DNA of 64,000 nucleotides from positions 2,155,488-2,219,487 of the forward strand of contig NZ_CP054306.1 of assembly GCF_018282115.1 (NCBI RefSeq), given 5' to 3'. Made by a program: the position numbers and the translations under genes. The notes under the pieces are model-generated. The model did no database searches. It had not been told where the DNA came from and was given only the letters and a program-made list of their open reading frames with translations. Of the stretch, positions 56,493 to 64,000 are shown piece by piece; position 1 is the first letter of the stretch, and each line of letters starts with the position of its first letter. Source of the stretch: Synechocystis sp. PCC 7338 (GTDB lineage Bacteria; Cyanobacteriota; Cyanobacteriia; Cyanobacteriales; Microcystaceae).

Positions 56493-57755
56493 TCAACTGC
56501 GACTTTCCCCCTGGACAATTTGCTTGGGAGTCATAAATGCTTCTAAGCCAATTAGGCCCCGCCGTTGACCTTTTTGGCTCGATACCCCCAAAAATAATGA
56601 TTCCCCCTGGTGGGGATTGCGACAGAAAGAGGGCGGAATATTGACATAAACTAGGGCGCTGTCCACCCCCATGGAAAACTGTCGACTTTCCTGGTAGGAG
56701 TCGGTGGCAATACAATCCCCGTGGCCACTGCTATGGCTATTGATCCAGGCGATCGCCGTTTTCAGGTTCTGGGTGGTGCGGAAGGCCACTGTCCGGTCTA
56801 GGTAAGCCTTACCCCATTCGTTCTCCTTGGCCAGGGTAAGGTGGTCGGGAAATTGTTCACAGAGTTCACTGTCTCCCCGGAGCTTGAAGCCCTTGGCCTG
56901 TAGGTTATTCAACAGTCGTACCAACGGCGCTGGATTTTGCCCCGGACTAACCAGGACTTTTTCAATGGCATTGACCGGATCTGGATGTCCCACATGGCTG
57001 TCGATGATCATTTGCCGCACCATTTCCAGATCCCCCTTACTAGACCAGTAGAGGTAACAGTTACCCATGGCGGCCCTCAACACCGGGGGGGTACATTGTT
57101 GGCTAATTTGTTCCACAAAACTGGGGCGGCCGTAGGGAATAACCAAATTAAGCTGGCTGGCACTGCCCACTAAATCCTGCACATTAGGTAGCGTTTCGCT
57201 GGCAATATGGTTAACACTGTCCACCGGTAAATCTGCATCCAGTAAACCTTCCCGCAAAATTTCACAAATGGCCGCGGCGGAATGGCTAGAGGCACCGCAA
57301 CTCCTCAAAACTAGACTGTTCCCGGTTTTCAGGCAAAAGCCTGCAGTGATCGCCGCCAATTCAGGAAAAGCCTCATAGACCAGGGCCACTACTCCCAGGG
57401 GCATCAACTGGCAATAGGTCTGGGCCAGGTTAAATTGGTAGGGGGAAGCCATCACCCGCTGGAGGGGATCAGGCAGGGTAGCTAAACGCTTCAGGATAGC
57501 CACCGTATTTTGTAACCTTTCCGGGGTGAGCTTGAGCCATTCACAGAGACAATCCGCCACGGACATTTCCCGACTAACCACCAAATCCAAGGTATTGGCT
57601 TCCAAAATTTGGGCAAAGGAACGTTCCAATACCTCCGCCATGGCCAACACTGCCCGACTCCGGTCATTGCCGCCATAGGAATCGAGGGCAAGGAAAGCTC
57701 CCTGGGCAGAATCGAGAACCCTTACTAAACCGGCCGCGGCATCGTCGCTAGTCAT
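56493..57755 (-). CDS. proA: Gamma-glutamyl phosphate reductase
   Basis: ProA reduces gamma-glutamyl phosphate to glutamate semialdehyde in proline synthesis. The 420-residue protein has the aldehyde dehydrogenase fold with the likely catalytic cysteine in MGNCYLYW near residue 240, the cofactor region LKTGNSLVLRSCGAS near 142 and the family end GLIGLEAFMTPKQIV. Several positions deviate from standard ProA (for example NCYLYW for NCHVYV), so it may be the divergent second ProA of Synechocystis (sll0461-like). Confidence 0.85.
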   Translation of the reverse strand: MTSDDAAAGLVRVLDSAQGAFLALDSYGGNDRSRAVLAMAEVLERSFAQILEANTLDLVVSREMSVADCLCEWLKLTPERLQNTVAILKRLATLPDPLQRVMASPYQFNLAQTYCQLMPLGVVALVYEAFPELAAITAGFCLKTGNSLVLRSCGASSHSAAAICEILREGLLDADLPVDSVNHIASETLPNVQDLVGSASQLNLVIPYGRPSFVEQISQQCTPPVLRAAMGNCYLYWSSKGDLEMVRQMIIDSHVGHPDPVNAIEKVLVSPGQNPAPLVRLLNNLQAKGFKLRGDSELCEQFPDHLTLAKENEWGKAYLDRTVAFRTTQNLKTAIAWINSHSSGHGDCIATDSYQESRQFSMGVDSALVYVNIPPSFCRNPHQGESLFLGVSSQKGQRRGLIGLEAFMTPKQIVQGESRS

Positions 57756-58186
57756 CGAAAATTCTAGGGGGCAAAGCCCGCCTGCAAAGATGGGTTTATT
57801 TCAGACAGGTTGTTTGACGGAGACCCAGCCAAGGTAACCAAAGGGCCAGGGGGAGCCAATTACTAGATTGACAGTTACAGACAATTAAACAATCAAAGCT
57901 CAGATTTAGTCAAAATGGCGATTGCCAAGGGCCAGTTCGAACCGTTGATTATCTAGCTAATCATTAAGAAAAATTGCGAAACGGTTTCGTTGTGTAACGT
58001 TGCGGTTGGGAAATAAAAAAGCTCCGTTAGGATAAAAGCACCCAGAATATTCAGTCATTATTACTCCAGTGACGGAGATGGAATTATCAGTTAGTCCAGC
58101 ATTGTTGCAAGCCAGTTAAAGCCAAAGTCGCGGCCTCGGTCGTGATTGACATCAGCCTCACCCATAGATGGAAAAAGAAAAAGCCC
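57756..58186. other. Intergenic region upstream of cph1
   Basis: About 430 bases between divergent proA and cph1. A perfect palindrome CGAAAC-G-GTTTCG lies at 57977-57989. An AT-rich stretch AAATAAAAAAGC (58012-58023) is followed by GGATAAAAGC, which may contain the -10. No other gene is seen. Confidence 0.5.
57977..57989. promoter_or_regulatory. Palindrome CGAAAC-N-GTTTCG upstream of cph1
   Basis: A perfect six-base inverted repeat around one central base lies about 200 bases before the cph1 start codon and about 220 before the proA start. It looks like a compact operator, but no regulator can be named. Confidence 0.35.
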
Positions 58187-60433
58187 ATGGCCACTACCCT
58201 ACAACTCAGCGACCAGTCCCTCCGTCAGCTCGAAACCCTTGCCATCCATACCGCTCACCTAATTCAGCCCCACGGTTTAGTGGTGGTCTTGCAGGAACCG
58301 GATCTGATCATCAGCCAAATTAGTGCCAACTGCACCGGTATTTTGGGGCGATCGCCAGAGGAACTGTTGGGCAAAGGCCTAGGGGAAGTATTTGATAGCT
58401 TTCAGATTGAGCCCATCCAGAGTCGCCTAACGGCCGGACAAATCAGCAGCCTCAACCCCAGTAAATTGTGGGCACGGGTAATGGGGGATGACTTTGTCAT
58501 TTTCGATGGGGTTTTTCACCGCAACAGCGACGGTCTATTGGTGTGTGAACTAGAACCAGCCTACACCTCCGATAATCTACCGTTCCTCGGTTTTTACCAC
58601 ATGGCCAACACCGCCCTCAATCGGTTGCGCCAACAAGCTAATCTGCGGGATTTCTACGATGTCATCGTCCAAGAAGTACGTCGTATGACCGGCTTTGATC
58701 GGGTGATGCTATACCGCTTTGATGAAAATAACCACGGTGACGTCATTGCCGAAGATAAACGGGATGATATGGAACCCTATTTGGGTCTGCATTATCCTGA
58801 ATCGGACATTCCCCAGCCCGCTCGTCGGTTATTTATCCATAACCCCATCCGAGTTATTCCCGATGTTTATGGCGTGGCAGTGCCCCTAACCCCCGCCGTT
58901 AATCCCCGCACCAACCGAGCGGTGGATTTAACAGAATCCATTCTCCGCAGTGCCTACCATTGCCATCTCACCTATCTGAAAAATATGGGGGTGGGGGCTT
59001 CTTTGACCATTTCCCTAATTAAGGACGGCCATCTCTGGGGCCTCATTGCCTGCCACCATCAAACGCCCAAGGTAATTCCCTTTGAACTGCGTAAAGCCTG
59101 CGAATTTTTTGGTCGGGTAGTGTTTAGTAACATTTCTGCCCAGGAAGATACGGAAACCTTCGATTACCGGGTGCAATTGGCGGAGCATGAAGCGGTTTTG
59201 TTGGACAAAATGACCACGGCGGGGGATTTCGTCGAAGGATTAACTAATAACCCCGATCGCCTGTTGGGACTAACGGGCTCCCAGGGGGCTGCCATTTGCT
59301 TTGGAGAAAAATTAATTTTGGTTGGGGAAACCCCGGACGAGAAGGCAGTACGGTATTTACTGCAATGGCTGGAAAATCGGGAAGTCCAGGACGTGTTTTT
59401 CACCTCCTCCCTGTCACAAATTTACCCCGATGCCGTTAACTTTAAATCCGTAGCCAGCGGTTTATTGGCCATTCCCATTGCCCGCCATAACTTTTTGCTC
59501 TGGTTCCGCCCCGAAGTATTGCAAACGGTTAATTGGGGGGGAGATCCTCACCATGCCTACGAAGCCACCCAGGAAGACGGAAAAATCGAACTCCATCCCC
59601 GGCAGTCCTTTGACCTCTGGAAAGAAATTGTCCGACTGCAATCCCTACCGTGGCAAGCGGTGGAAATTCAGAGTGCTCTGGCCCTGAAAAAGGCGATCGT
59701 CAACTTAATTTTGCGCCAGGCGGAAGAATTGGCCCAGCTAGCCCGCAACTTGGAACGATCCAACGCTGACCTCAAGAAATTTGCCTACATTGCCTCCCAT
59801 GATTTGCAAGAACCTCTCAACCAAGTCAGTAACTATGTGCAACTGCTAGAAATGCGCTACAGCGAAGCTTTGGACGAAGACGCTAAGGACTTCATTGACT
59901 TTGCCGTAACAGGGGTTTCCCTGATGCAGACCCTGATTGACGATATTTTGACCTATGCCAAGGTGGATACCCAGTATGCCCAACTAACTTTCACCGACGT
60001 GCAGGAAGTGGTGGATAAAGCCCTGGCTAACCTGACGCAGCGGATTGAAGAAAGCGGAGCGGAAATTGAAGTTGGTTCCATGCCCGCAGTAATGGCAGAT
60101 CAAATCCAGCTCATGCAGGTGTTCCAAAACCTGATCGCTAATGGGATCAAGTTTGCCGGGGAGAAGTCACCCAAAATTAAAATCTGGGGCGATCGCCGGG
60201 AGGATGCCTGGGTATTTGCGGTCCAAGATAACGGCATTGGCATTGATTCCCAATTCTTCGAGCGCATTTTTGTTATTTTCCAACGACTCCACACCAGAGA
60301 CGAGTATAAAGGCACCGGCATGGGTCTGGCTATTTGCAAAAAAATTATCGAAGGCCATCAAGGAAAAATTTGGGTAGAGTCCAACCCAGGGGAGGGCTCC
60401 ACATTCTACTTCTCTATCCCCATTGGCAACTAA
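58187..60433 (+). CDS. cph1: Cyanobacterial phytochrome Cph1, red/far-red histidine kinase
   Basis: Cph1 binds phycocyanobilin and switches between red- and far-red-absorbing states to control autophosphorylation. The 748-residue length equals the PCC 6803 protein. Domains: PAS (20-125), GAF (140-320) with chromophore Cys259-His260 in YHCHLTYL, Asp207 in the DIP motif and His290; PHY (330-510); histidine kinase (520-748) with H box YIASHDLQEPL, N box NLIANGIKFA and G boxes QDNGIGID and GTGMGLAI. The frame is open to 58142, but MATTLQ at 58187 matches the known start. It is followed by rcp1 after 14 bases. Confidence 0.97.
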   Translation: MATTLQLSDQSLRQLETLAIHTAHLIQPHGLVVVLQEPDLIISQISANCTGILGRSPEELLGKGLGEVFDSFQIEPIQSRLTAGQISSLNPSKLWARVMGDDFVIFDGVFHRNSDGLLVCELEPAYTSDNLPFLGFYHMANTALNRLRQQANLRDFYDVIVQEVRRMTGFDRVMLYRFDENNHGDVIAEDKRDDMEPYLGLHYPESDIPQPARRLFIHNPIRVIPDVYGVAVPLTPAVNPRTNRAVDLTESILRSAYHCHLTYLKNMGVGASLTISLIKDGHLWGLIACHHQTPKVIPFELRKACEFFGRVVFSNISAQEDTETFDYRVQLAEHEAVLLDKMTTAGDFVEGLTNNPDRLLGLTGSQGAAICFGEKLILVGETPDEKAVRYLLQWLENREVQDVFFTSSLSQIYPDAVNFKSVASGLLAIPIARHNFLLWFRPEVLQTVNWGGDPHHAYEATQEDGKIELHPRQSFDLWKEIVRLQSLPWQAVEIQSALALKKAIVNLILRQAEELAQLARNLERSNADLKKFAYIASHDLQEPLNQVSNYVQLLEMRYSEALDEDAKDFIDFAVTGVSLMQTLIDDILTYAKVDTQYAQLTFTDVQEVVDKALANLTQRIEESGAEIEVGSMPAVMADQIQLMQVFQNLIANGIKFAGEKSPKIKIWGDRREDAWVFAVQDNGIGIDSQFFERIFVIFQRLHTRDEYKGTGMGLAICKKIIEGHQGKIWVESNPGEGSTFYFSIPIGN

Positions 60434-60447
60434 AAAGGTATTGAACC

Positions 60448-60891
60448 ATGTCCGATGAATCTAATCCCCCCAAGGTCATTCTGCTGGTGGAAGACAGCAA
60501 AGCCGACAGTCGCCTTGTGCAGGAAGTCTTGAAAACCAGCACCATTGACCACGAACTGATCATTCTCCGGGACGGTTTGGTGGCCATGGCTTTTTTACAA
60601 CAAGAGGGGGAATACGAAAACTCCCCCCGCCCCAACCTAATTTTGTTAGATTTAAACCTTCCCAAAAAGGATGGCCGGGAGGTGTTGGCAGAAATTAAGC
60701 AAGACCCGGCCCTGAAAAGAATTCCCGTGGTGGTATTAACTACTTCCCACAATGAGGATGATGTAATCGCCAGCTATGAACTTCATGTCAATTGTTATCT
60801 CACCAAATCGCGCAATTTGAAGGATTTATTTAAAATGGTGCAAGGTATTGAGTCCTTTTGGCTGGAAACGGTTACCTTACCGGCCAGTTAA
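60448..60891 (+). CDS. rcp1: Phytochrome response regulator Rcp1
   Basis: Rcp1 receives the phosphate from Cph1. The 147-residue single-domain receiver has the acidic pair in LLVEDSKAD (residues 15-17), phospho-acceptor Asp68 in LILLDLNLPKKDG, Thr in VLTTSH near 98 and Lys in YLTKSRN near 118. There is no output domain. It follows cph1 closely, so the kinase and regulator are made together. Confidence 0.97.
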   Translation: MSDESNPPKVILLVEDSKADSRLVQEVLKTSTIDHELIILRDGLVAMAFLQQEGEYENSPRPNLILLDLNLPKKDGREVLAEIKQDPALKRIPVVVLTTSHNEDDVIASYELHVNCYLTKSRNLKDLFKMVQGIESFWLETVTLPAS

Positions 60892-61175
60892 CCCCAGCGC
60901 ATTGTCATTGGTGGCAAAAGACATAATTAACCGTGTGCTTTATCTAGAAATGGATAGGTCACTCCGTTTTGAAACGATGCCAAGCTCAGACGCGGGCCAA
61001 TAAAAATTAGACCAACCAATCAATAACTTGCGAAGATTGACTACGGGTTAATCCAGGAGAAAGAATCAGAGCTAAATTCATAACAACATCATCTCTCGAC
61101 CTTGAAAGGCAATTGCTCTTAGTACTTTTTGTTGTATCCTAAATCTGCTTAAGCTTGACAAAAACTCAGTCTCCC

Positions 61176-62672
61176 CTAACGAGATATGCTGAGGGGAATT
61201 TCTTGGTGGTCCTGGGGGGCACCCCAGAATTGTTCCAGTGTTGGCCCGTTGCTAACCCGAAAATCGCCGAAGAAGAAGTTTCGCAATTCATGGATTAAAA
61301 CGCGCCGTCCCATACGGGTAAACCAACCCATTCCATGGCGTGAAGCCCGATCTGGCTGGAAGAATGATCTCCATAACGCTATAGGGCGAGTTTGCAAAAT
61401 AATTTCAATGAATTTCACCCATAGAAAAATGCGCCAAGCCGGTATGTAACGGTTTTCTAACACTTGGTGCTTATAGTCCCACTTACTCTGATCGAGTTGA
61501 ATGACTCGCCTTTCAGAAGCGATGCGATAATACCCAGTCCAGCGATGGGGCGTCACATACAACGACATAATTTGGTCTGGATCGTACCAAAGCAACTGTC
61601 TGAGGGCATGGATGAAGTCCCGGTCGGTGACCTCTTCAAAATCAGTTACCCACGTAGCGAGGGAAAGAATGCCGTGTTGTCTCAGTAGGCGGATAGCTTC
61701 ACGGTCGGTGGTTGTCTTACTTCCTTTTCGAATTTTTTTGAGTGTGGATTCATCGGTATTTTCCATACCCAGTAAAAACCTCTCTACCCCTGCTTGGCGG
61801 TACAAATGTAAGATATCTGCATCCCTTACAATGTCATCTGCACGGGTCGAACCGATAATGGTGACCGGTAGGTTTTCGGCAATGATAGCTTCGCATAGTT
61901 CCCGCCACACGGCCTTATTGACTGTTGGATTTTCGTCGGCCAAGTTGAACAATTCGACGCCATGGGTGTGATGGAGCCAGGCAATTTCCTTGGCAAATTT
62001 CTTTGGGTCACGGTGTCGCCAGCGAGCCCAGAAACCCCTTTGTCCACAGTAATTGCATAGATGCGGGCACCCTCGGGAAAACTGCATAACAACGGCCTGC
62101 TTGCCACCGTAGTAGCTATATTTTTTTAGATCAACGAGTTCCCAACCAACTCGATAGGCATCTAAATCTTGAATCATCGGAGCAGGTAAGGTCTCAACAA
62201 TCTGATCATGGGAGCGGAAAGCAATGCCTTCTACGTTGGCAAGGTTATCGCCGTTCTCAATGGCAGCTATCAGCTTAGGAACGGTGGCTTCGCCTTCGCC
62301 ACGAACAATGACATCAATCTGGGGTTCTTGGGTGAGTATGTCGTGAAAATGATAGGTCGGAAAAACTCCACCGTAGACAATGATGAGGTTTGGTAATTCC
62401 CTGCGGAAGCGACGGGTCAATTCGACCACGATTGGATGGGCTGAGGTGGAACCGGAGTGGCCGATCAGGAGAATCTGGGGCTGGTGGGTAAAAACTTTTC
62501 CAACAATCTCACCATGGGAAAGGGGGCCAAGTTCGGCATCAACCAGAGTGACATCATGGCCAGCATCCAATAAAGAACCGCCCACTAACAAAAGTCCGAG
62601 GGGGGGAAGTTGCTCCTGCGGAATACGGCTGCCAATGGCTGGATGGGGTGGATTGACAATGAGGATGCGCAT
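61176..62672 (-). CDS. B12-binding radical SAM protein, BchE-like
   Basis: The 498-residue protein has an N-terminal cobalamin-binding domain (1-140) and a radical SAM domain (about 185-400) with the iron-sulfur motif CPHLCNYC near residue 205. It resembles BchE, the anaerobic Mg-protoporphyrin monomethyl ester cyclase. In PCC 6803 BchE-like proteins exist but do not support chlorophyll synthesis, so the reaction is uncertain. The C-terminal part is specific to the BchE group. No chlorophyll genes are nearby. Confidence 0.75.
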   Translation of the reverse strand: MRILIVNPPHPAIGSRIPQEQLPPLGLLLVGGSLLDAGHDVTLVDAELGPLSHGEIVGKVFTHQPQILLIGHSGSTSAHPIVVELTRRFRRELPNLIIVYGGVFPTYHFHDILTQEPQIDVIVRGEGEATVPKLIAAIENGDNLANVEGIAFRSHDQIVETLPAPMIQDLDAYRVGWELVDLKKYSYYGGKQAVVMQFSRGCPHLCNYCGQRGFWARWRHRDPKKFAKEIAWLHHTHGVELFNLADENPTVNKAVWRELCEAIIAENLPVTIIGSTRADDIVRDADILHLYRQAGVERFLLGMENTDESTLKKIRKGSKTTTDREAIRLLRQHGILSLATWVTDFEEVTDRDFIHALRQLLWYDPDQIMSLYVTPHRWTGYYRIASERRVIQLDQSKWDYKHQVLENRYIPAWRIFLWVKFIEIILQTRPIALWRSFFQPDRASRHGMGWFTRMGRRVLIHELRNFFFGDFRVSNGPTLEQFWGAPQDHQEIPLSISR

Positions 62673-62723
62673 GTAAGGTCTACATTAACGACAATGCAAA
62701 ATCTCTGTCTAGGTTAGGTATGT

Positions 62724-63848
62724 CTATTCTGATCCCACTACTTGGCTGATATGGGAAAAACCCTCTGCCGCTAACTTTTCCCCCAAGCCCTGCAAGATAT
62801 CCGGGACTACCCAGGGACCCCCATAAATCCAGCCCGTATAAAGCTGTAACAAACTTGCCCCTGCTTGAATTTTTTCCCAGGCATCCTCAGCGGTGAAAAT
62901 GCCCCCCACACCAATGATGGGAATGGTGCCGCCGGTTTGTTGATAAATATAGCGAATTACCTCTGTGGCCCGGTCTCGGATTGGTTGACCACTCAGTCCT
63001 CCGGCTTCCTCTTCTATGGGTTGGCCGGTTTGGGGCAAAATTTTTGTCTTTAACCCCGATCGCCGGGTGCTGGTGTTGGTGGCCACGATGCCCGCTAAGT
63101 TATGTTCTTTGACTAAATCAATGATGACGGCGATCGCCTCCCAGGAAAGATCCGGAGAAATTTTCACCAAAATTGGCTTTTGCCAATGATTCGCTGATTG
63201 CAAGCCAGCAAAAATGCGGAGCAACTCATCGGATTCCTGCAAACTACGCAACCCAGGGGTGTTGGGAGAACTGACATTGACCACAAAATAATCCGCCACT
63301 GGGGCCAAAGTCTGGAAGCTGAAAACGTAATCATCCACCGCTTGGTCGAGGGGGGTAATTTTTGATTTACAGAGATTAATGCCAATGGGAATGGTGCGGG
63401 GATAGTACTCCCAGGTACGTTTCAACTTCGCCGCCATGGCCACAGCCCCTTCATTATTGGCTCCCAAACGGTTAAGCACCGCTTGGTCTTGCGGTAGACG
63501 AAACAGGCGGGGACGGTCATTGCCCGGTTGGGCATGTTTGGTCACAGCTCCCAATTCTGCAAAACCAAAACCCAATGCAGGCCAAACAGCGGCGGCCTCT
63601 CCCTCTTTATCACAGCCGGCGGAGAGACCGAGCACGTTGGAAAAATTCAAGCCCCAACAAGTTTGTTGTAAACGGGGGTCTGAATGGGTAAAAGCTTGCT
63701 CCAGTTGTTCCATGGTCACAGCAAAGCCATGGCGATGCATGATATCCACTTTTTTTAAAATTTGGATAAGGCGTTGATGACCCTTTTCCGGATCATTTTT
63801 GGTTACCCATAAAATCAGGGGATAGAGAGAACGAGCAAAACGCAACAT
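62724..63848 (-). CDS. pyrD: Dihydroorotate dehydrogenase, class 2
   Basis: PyrD oxidises dihydroorotate to orotate with quinone as acceptor in pyrimidine synthesis. The 374-residue FMN enzyme has an N-terminal membrane-association helix region (1-40), catalytic Ser in [13 protein letters not shown] near residue 197, the Lys and Asn set ([16 protein letters not shown]), and [15 protein letters not shown] near 315. These are class 2 features. The start lies about 150 bases from the window end, upstream of which no gene is visible. Confidence 0.95.
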   Translation of the reverse strand: MLRFARSLYPLILWVTKNDPEKGHQRLIQILKKVDIMHRHGFAVTMEQLEQAFTHSDPRLQQTCWGLNFSNVLGLSAGCDKEGEAAAVWPALGFGFAELGAVTKHAQPGNDRPRLFRLPQDQAVLNRLGANNEGAVAMAAKLKRTWEYYPRTIPIGINLCKSKITPLDQAVDDYVFSFQTLAPVADYFVVNVSSPNTPGLRSLQESDELLRIFAGLQSANHWQKPILVKISPDLSWEAIAVIIDLVKEHNLAGIVATNTSTRRSGLKTKILPQTGQPIEEEAGGLSGQPIRDRATEVIRYIYQQTGGTIPIIGVGGIFTAEDAWEKIQAGASLLQLYTGWIYGGPWVVPDILQGLGEKLAAEGFSHISQVVGSE

Positions 63849-64000
63849 AGGCCGGCAAAAGGGAGTTTTGATGGGGACAGGACTGGTTACTAGATGCCTT
63901 TCAATGGTAGGAAAGCCCCTAGAAGCATCAAAGAACTAGAGCACCATTGCCCGAAAAATAGCGACACACTTCAAGAATCCCAATCATAACCATCAAAGCT

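Noticed and set aside
1-64000. CRISPR arrays, rRNA and tRNA genes
   Set aside because: I scanned the intergenic regions by eye and saw no regularly spaced repeats, rRNA stretches or tRNA T-loop patterns; a covariance search could still find a small RNA.

Overview
The window comes from a unicellular cyanobacterium of the genus Synechocystis, close to PCC 6803 but probably not that strain. The evidence is the many HIP1 palindromes (GGCGATCGCC), genes for cytochrome b6f, photosystem II (psbT) and the BCT1 bicarbonate transporter, and a 748-residue Cph1 phytochrome that, as I recall the PCC 6803 protein, differs at scattered residues. Many local blocks have the gene order I remember from PCC 6803, but the blocks are joined differently. 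Homology statements come from reading the sequence and from memory of the families; no search was run.

Layout. 0.1-1.8 kb: an EbsA-like protein and a phosphotransacetylase-family protein. 1.8-10 kb: the low-CO2 bicarbonate transporter operon cmpA-cmpB-porin-cmpC-cmpD with the divergent LysR regulator cmpR; two paired ATAG-N7/8-CTAT palindromes lie between cmpR and cmpA. 10-14.6 kb: an APC permease, a Uma2-family protein and an acetolactate-synthase-like enzyme. 14.7-18.5 kb: an accessory island with an OsmC gene inside what looks like an integron-type cassette, a helical-repeat protein, a frameshifted fumC tail, and an IS701-family insertion sequence that cuts a PD-(D/E)XK (Rpn-type) gene in two. 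18.5-32.2 kb: housekeeping genes: ABC-2 permease, FAD oxidoreductase, hypF, rnc with an upstream SxtJ/DUF5989 membrane pair, a glycosyltransferase, petB-petD, a periplasmic beta-propeller-like protein, a solute-binding protein translationally coupled to an AI-2E family permease, and tpiA. 32.4-46.9 kb: GerMN protein, sasA clock kinase, an amine oxidase, ycf22/MlaD, folD, ycf33, rbfA, 2-Cys peroxiredoxin, a secreted protein, nrdR, psbT, purF, a DUF4126 protein, an ABC exporter pair and two envelope proteins. 47-54.9 kb: urtD carrying an extra TerB-like domain, accC, a monooxygenase-fold membrane protein, a deaminase, fmt, a DUF29 gene that sits between fmt and a second decayed copy of the fmt 3' end, natA and rps4. 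55-63.9 kb: an AI-2E permease, a small membrane protein, proA, the cph1-rcp1 light-sensing pair, a BchE-type radical SAM protein and pyrD.

How the genes fit together. The cmp genes form a complete BCT1 system: lipoprotein receptor, permease, two ATPases (one with a receptor-like regulatory domain), an outer-membrane porin and the CO2-responsive regulator. cph1-rcp1 is a red/far-red two-component pair. Several other genes (urtD, natA) encode single subunits of transporters whose partners are not in the window, which fits the scattered ABC-transporter genes of Synechocystis. The least ordinary parts are the 14.7-18.5 kb island, the duplicated fmt end around DUF29, and the UrtD-TerB fusion. Small genes that a length cutoff would miss were read by hand: psbT (31 aa) and the DUF5989 protein (53 aa).
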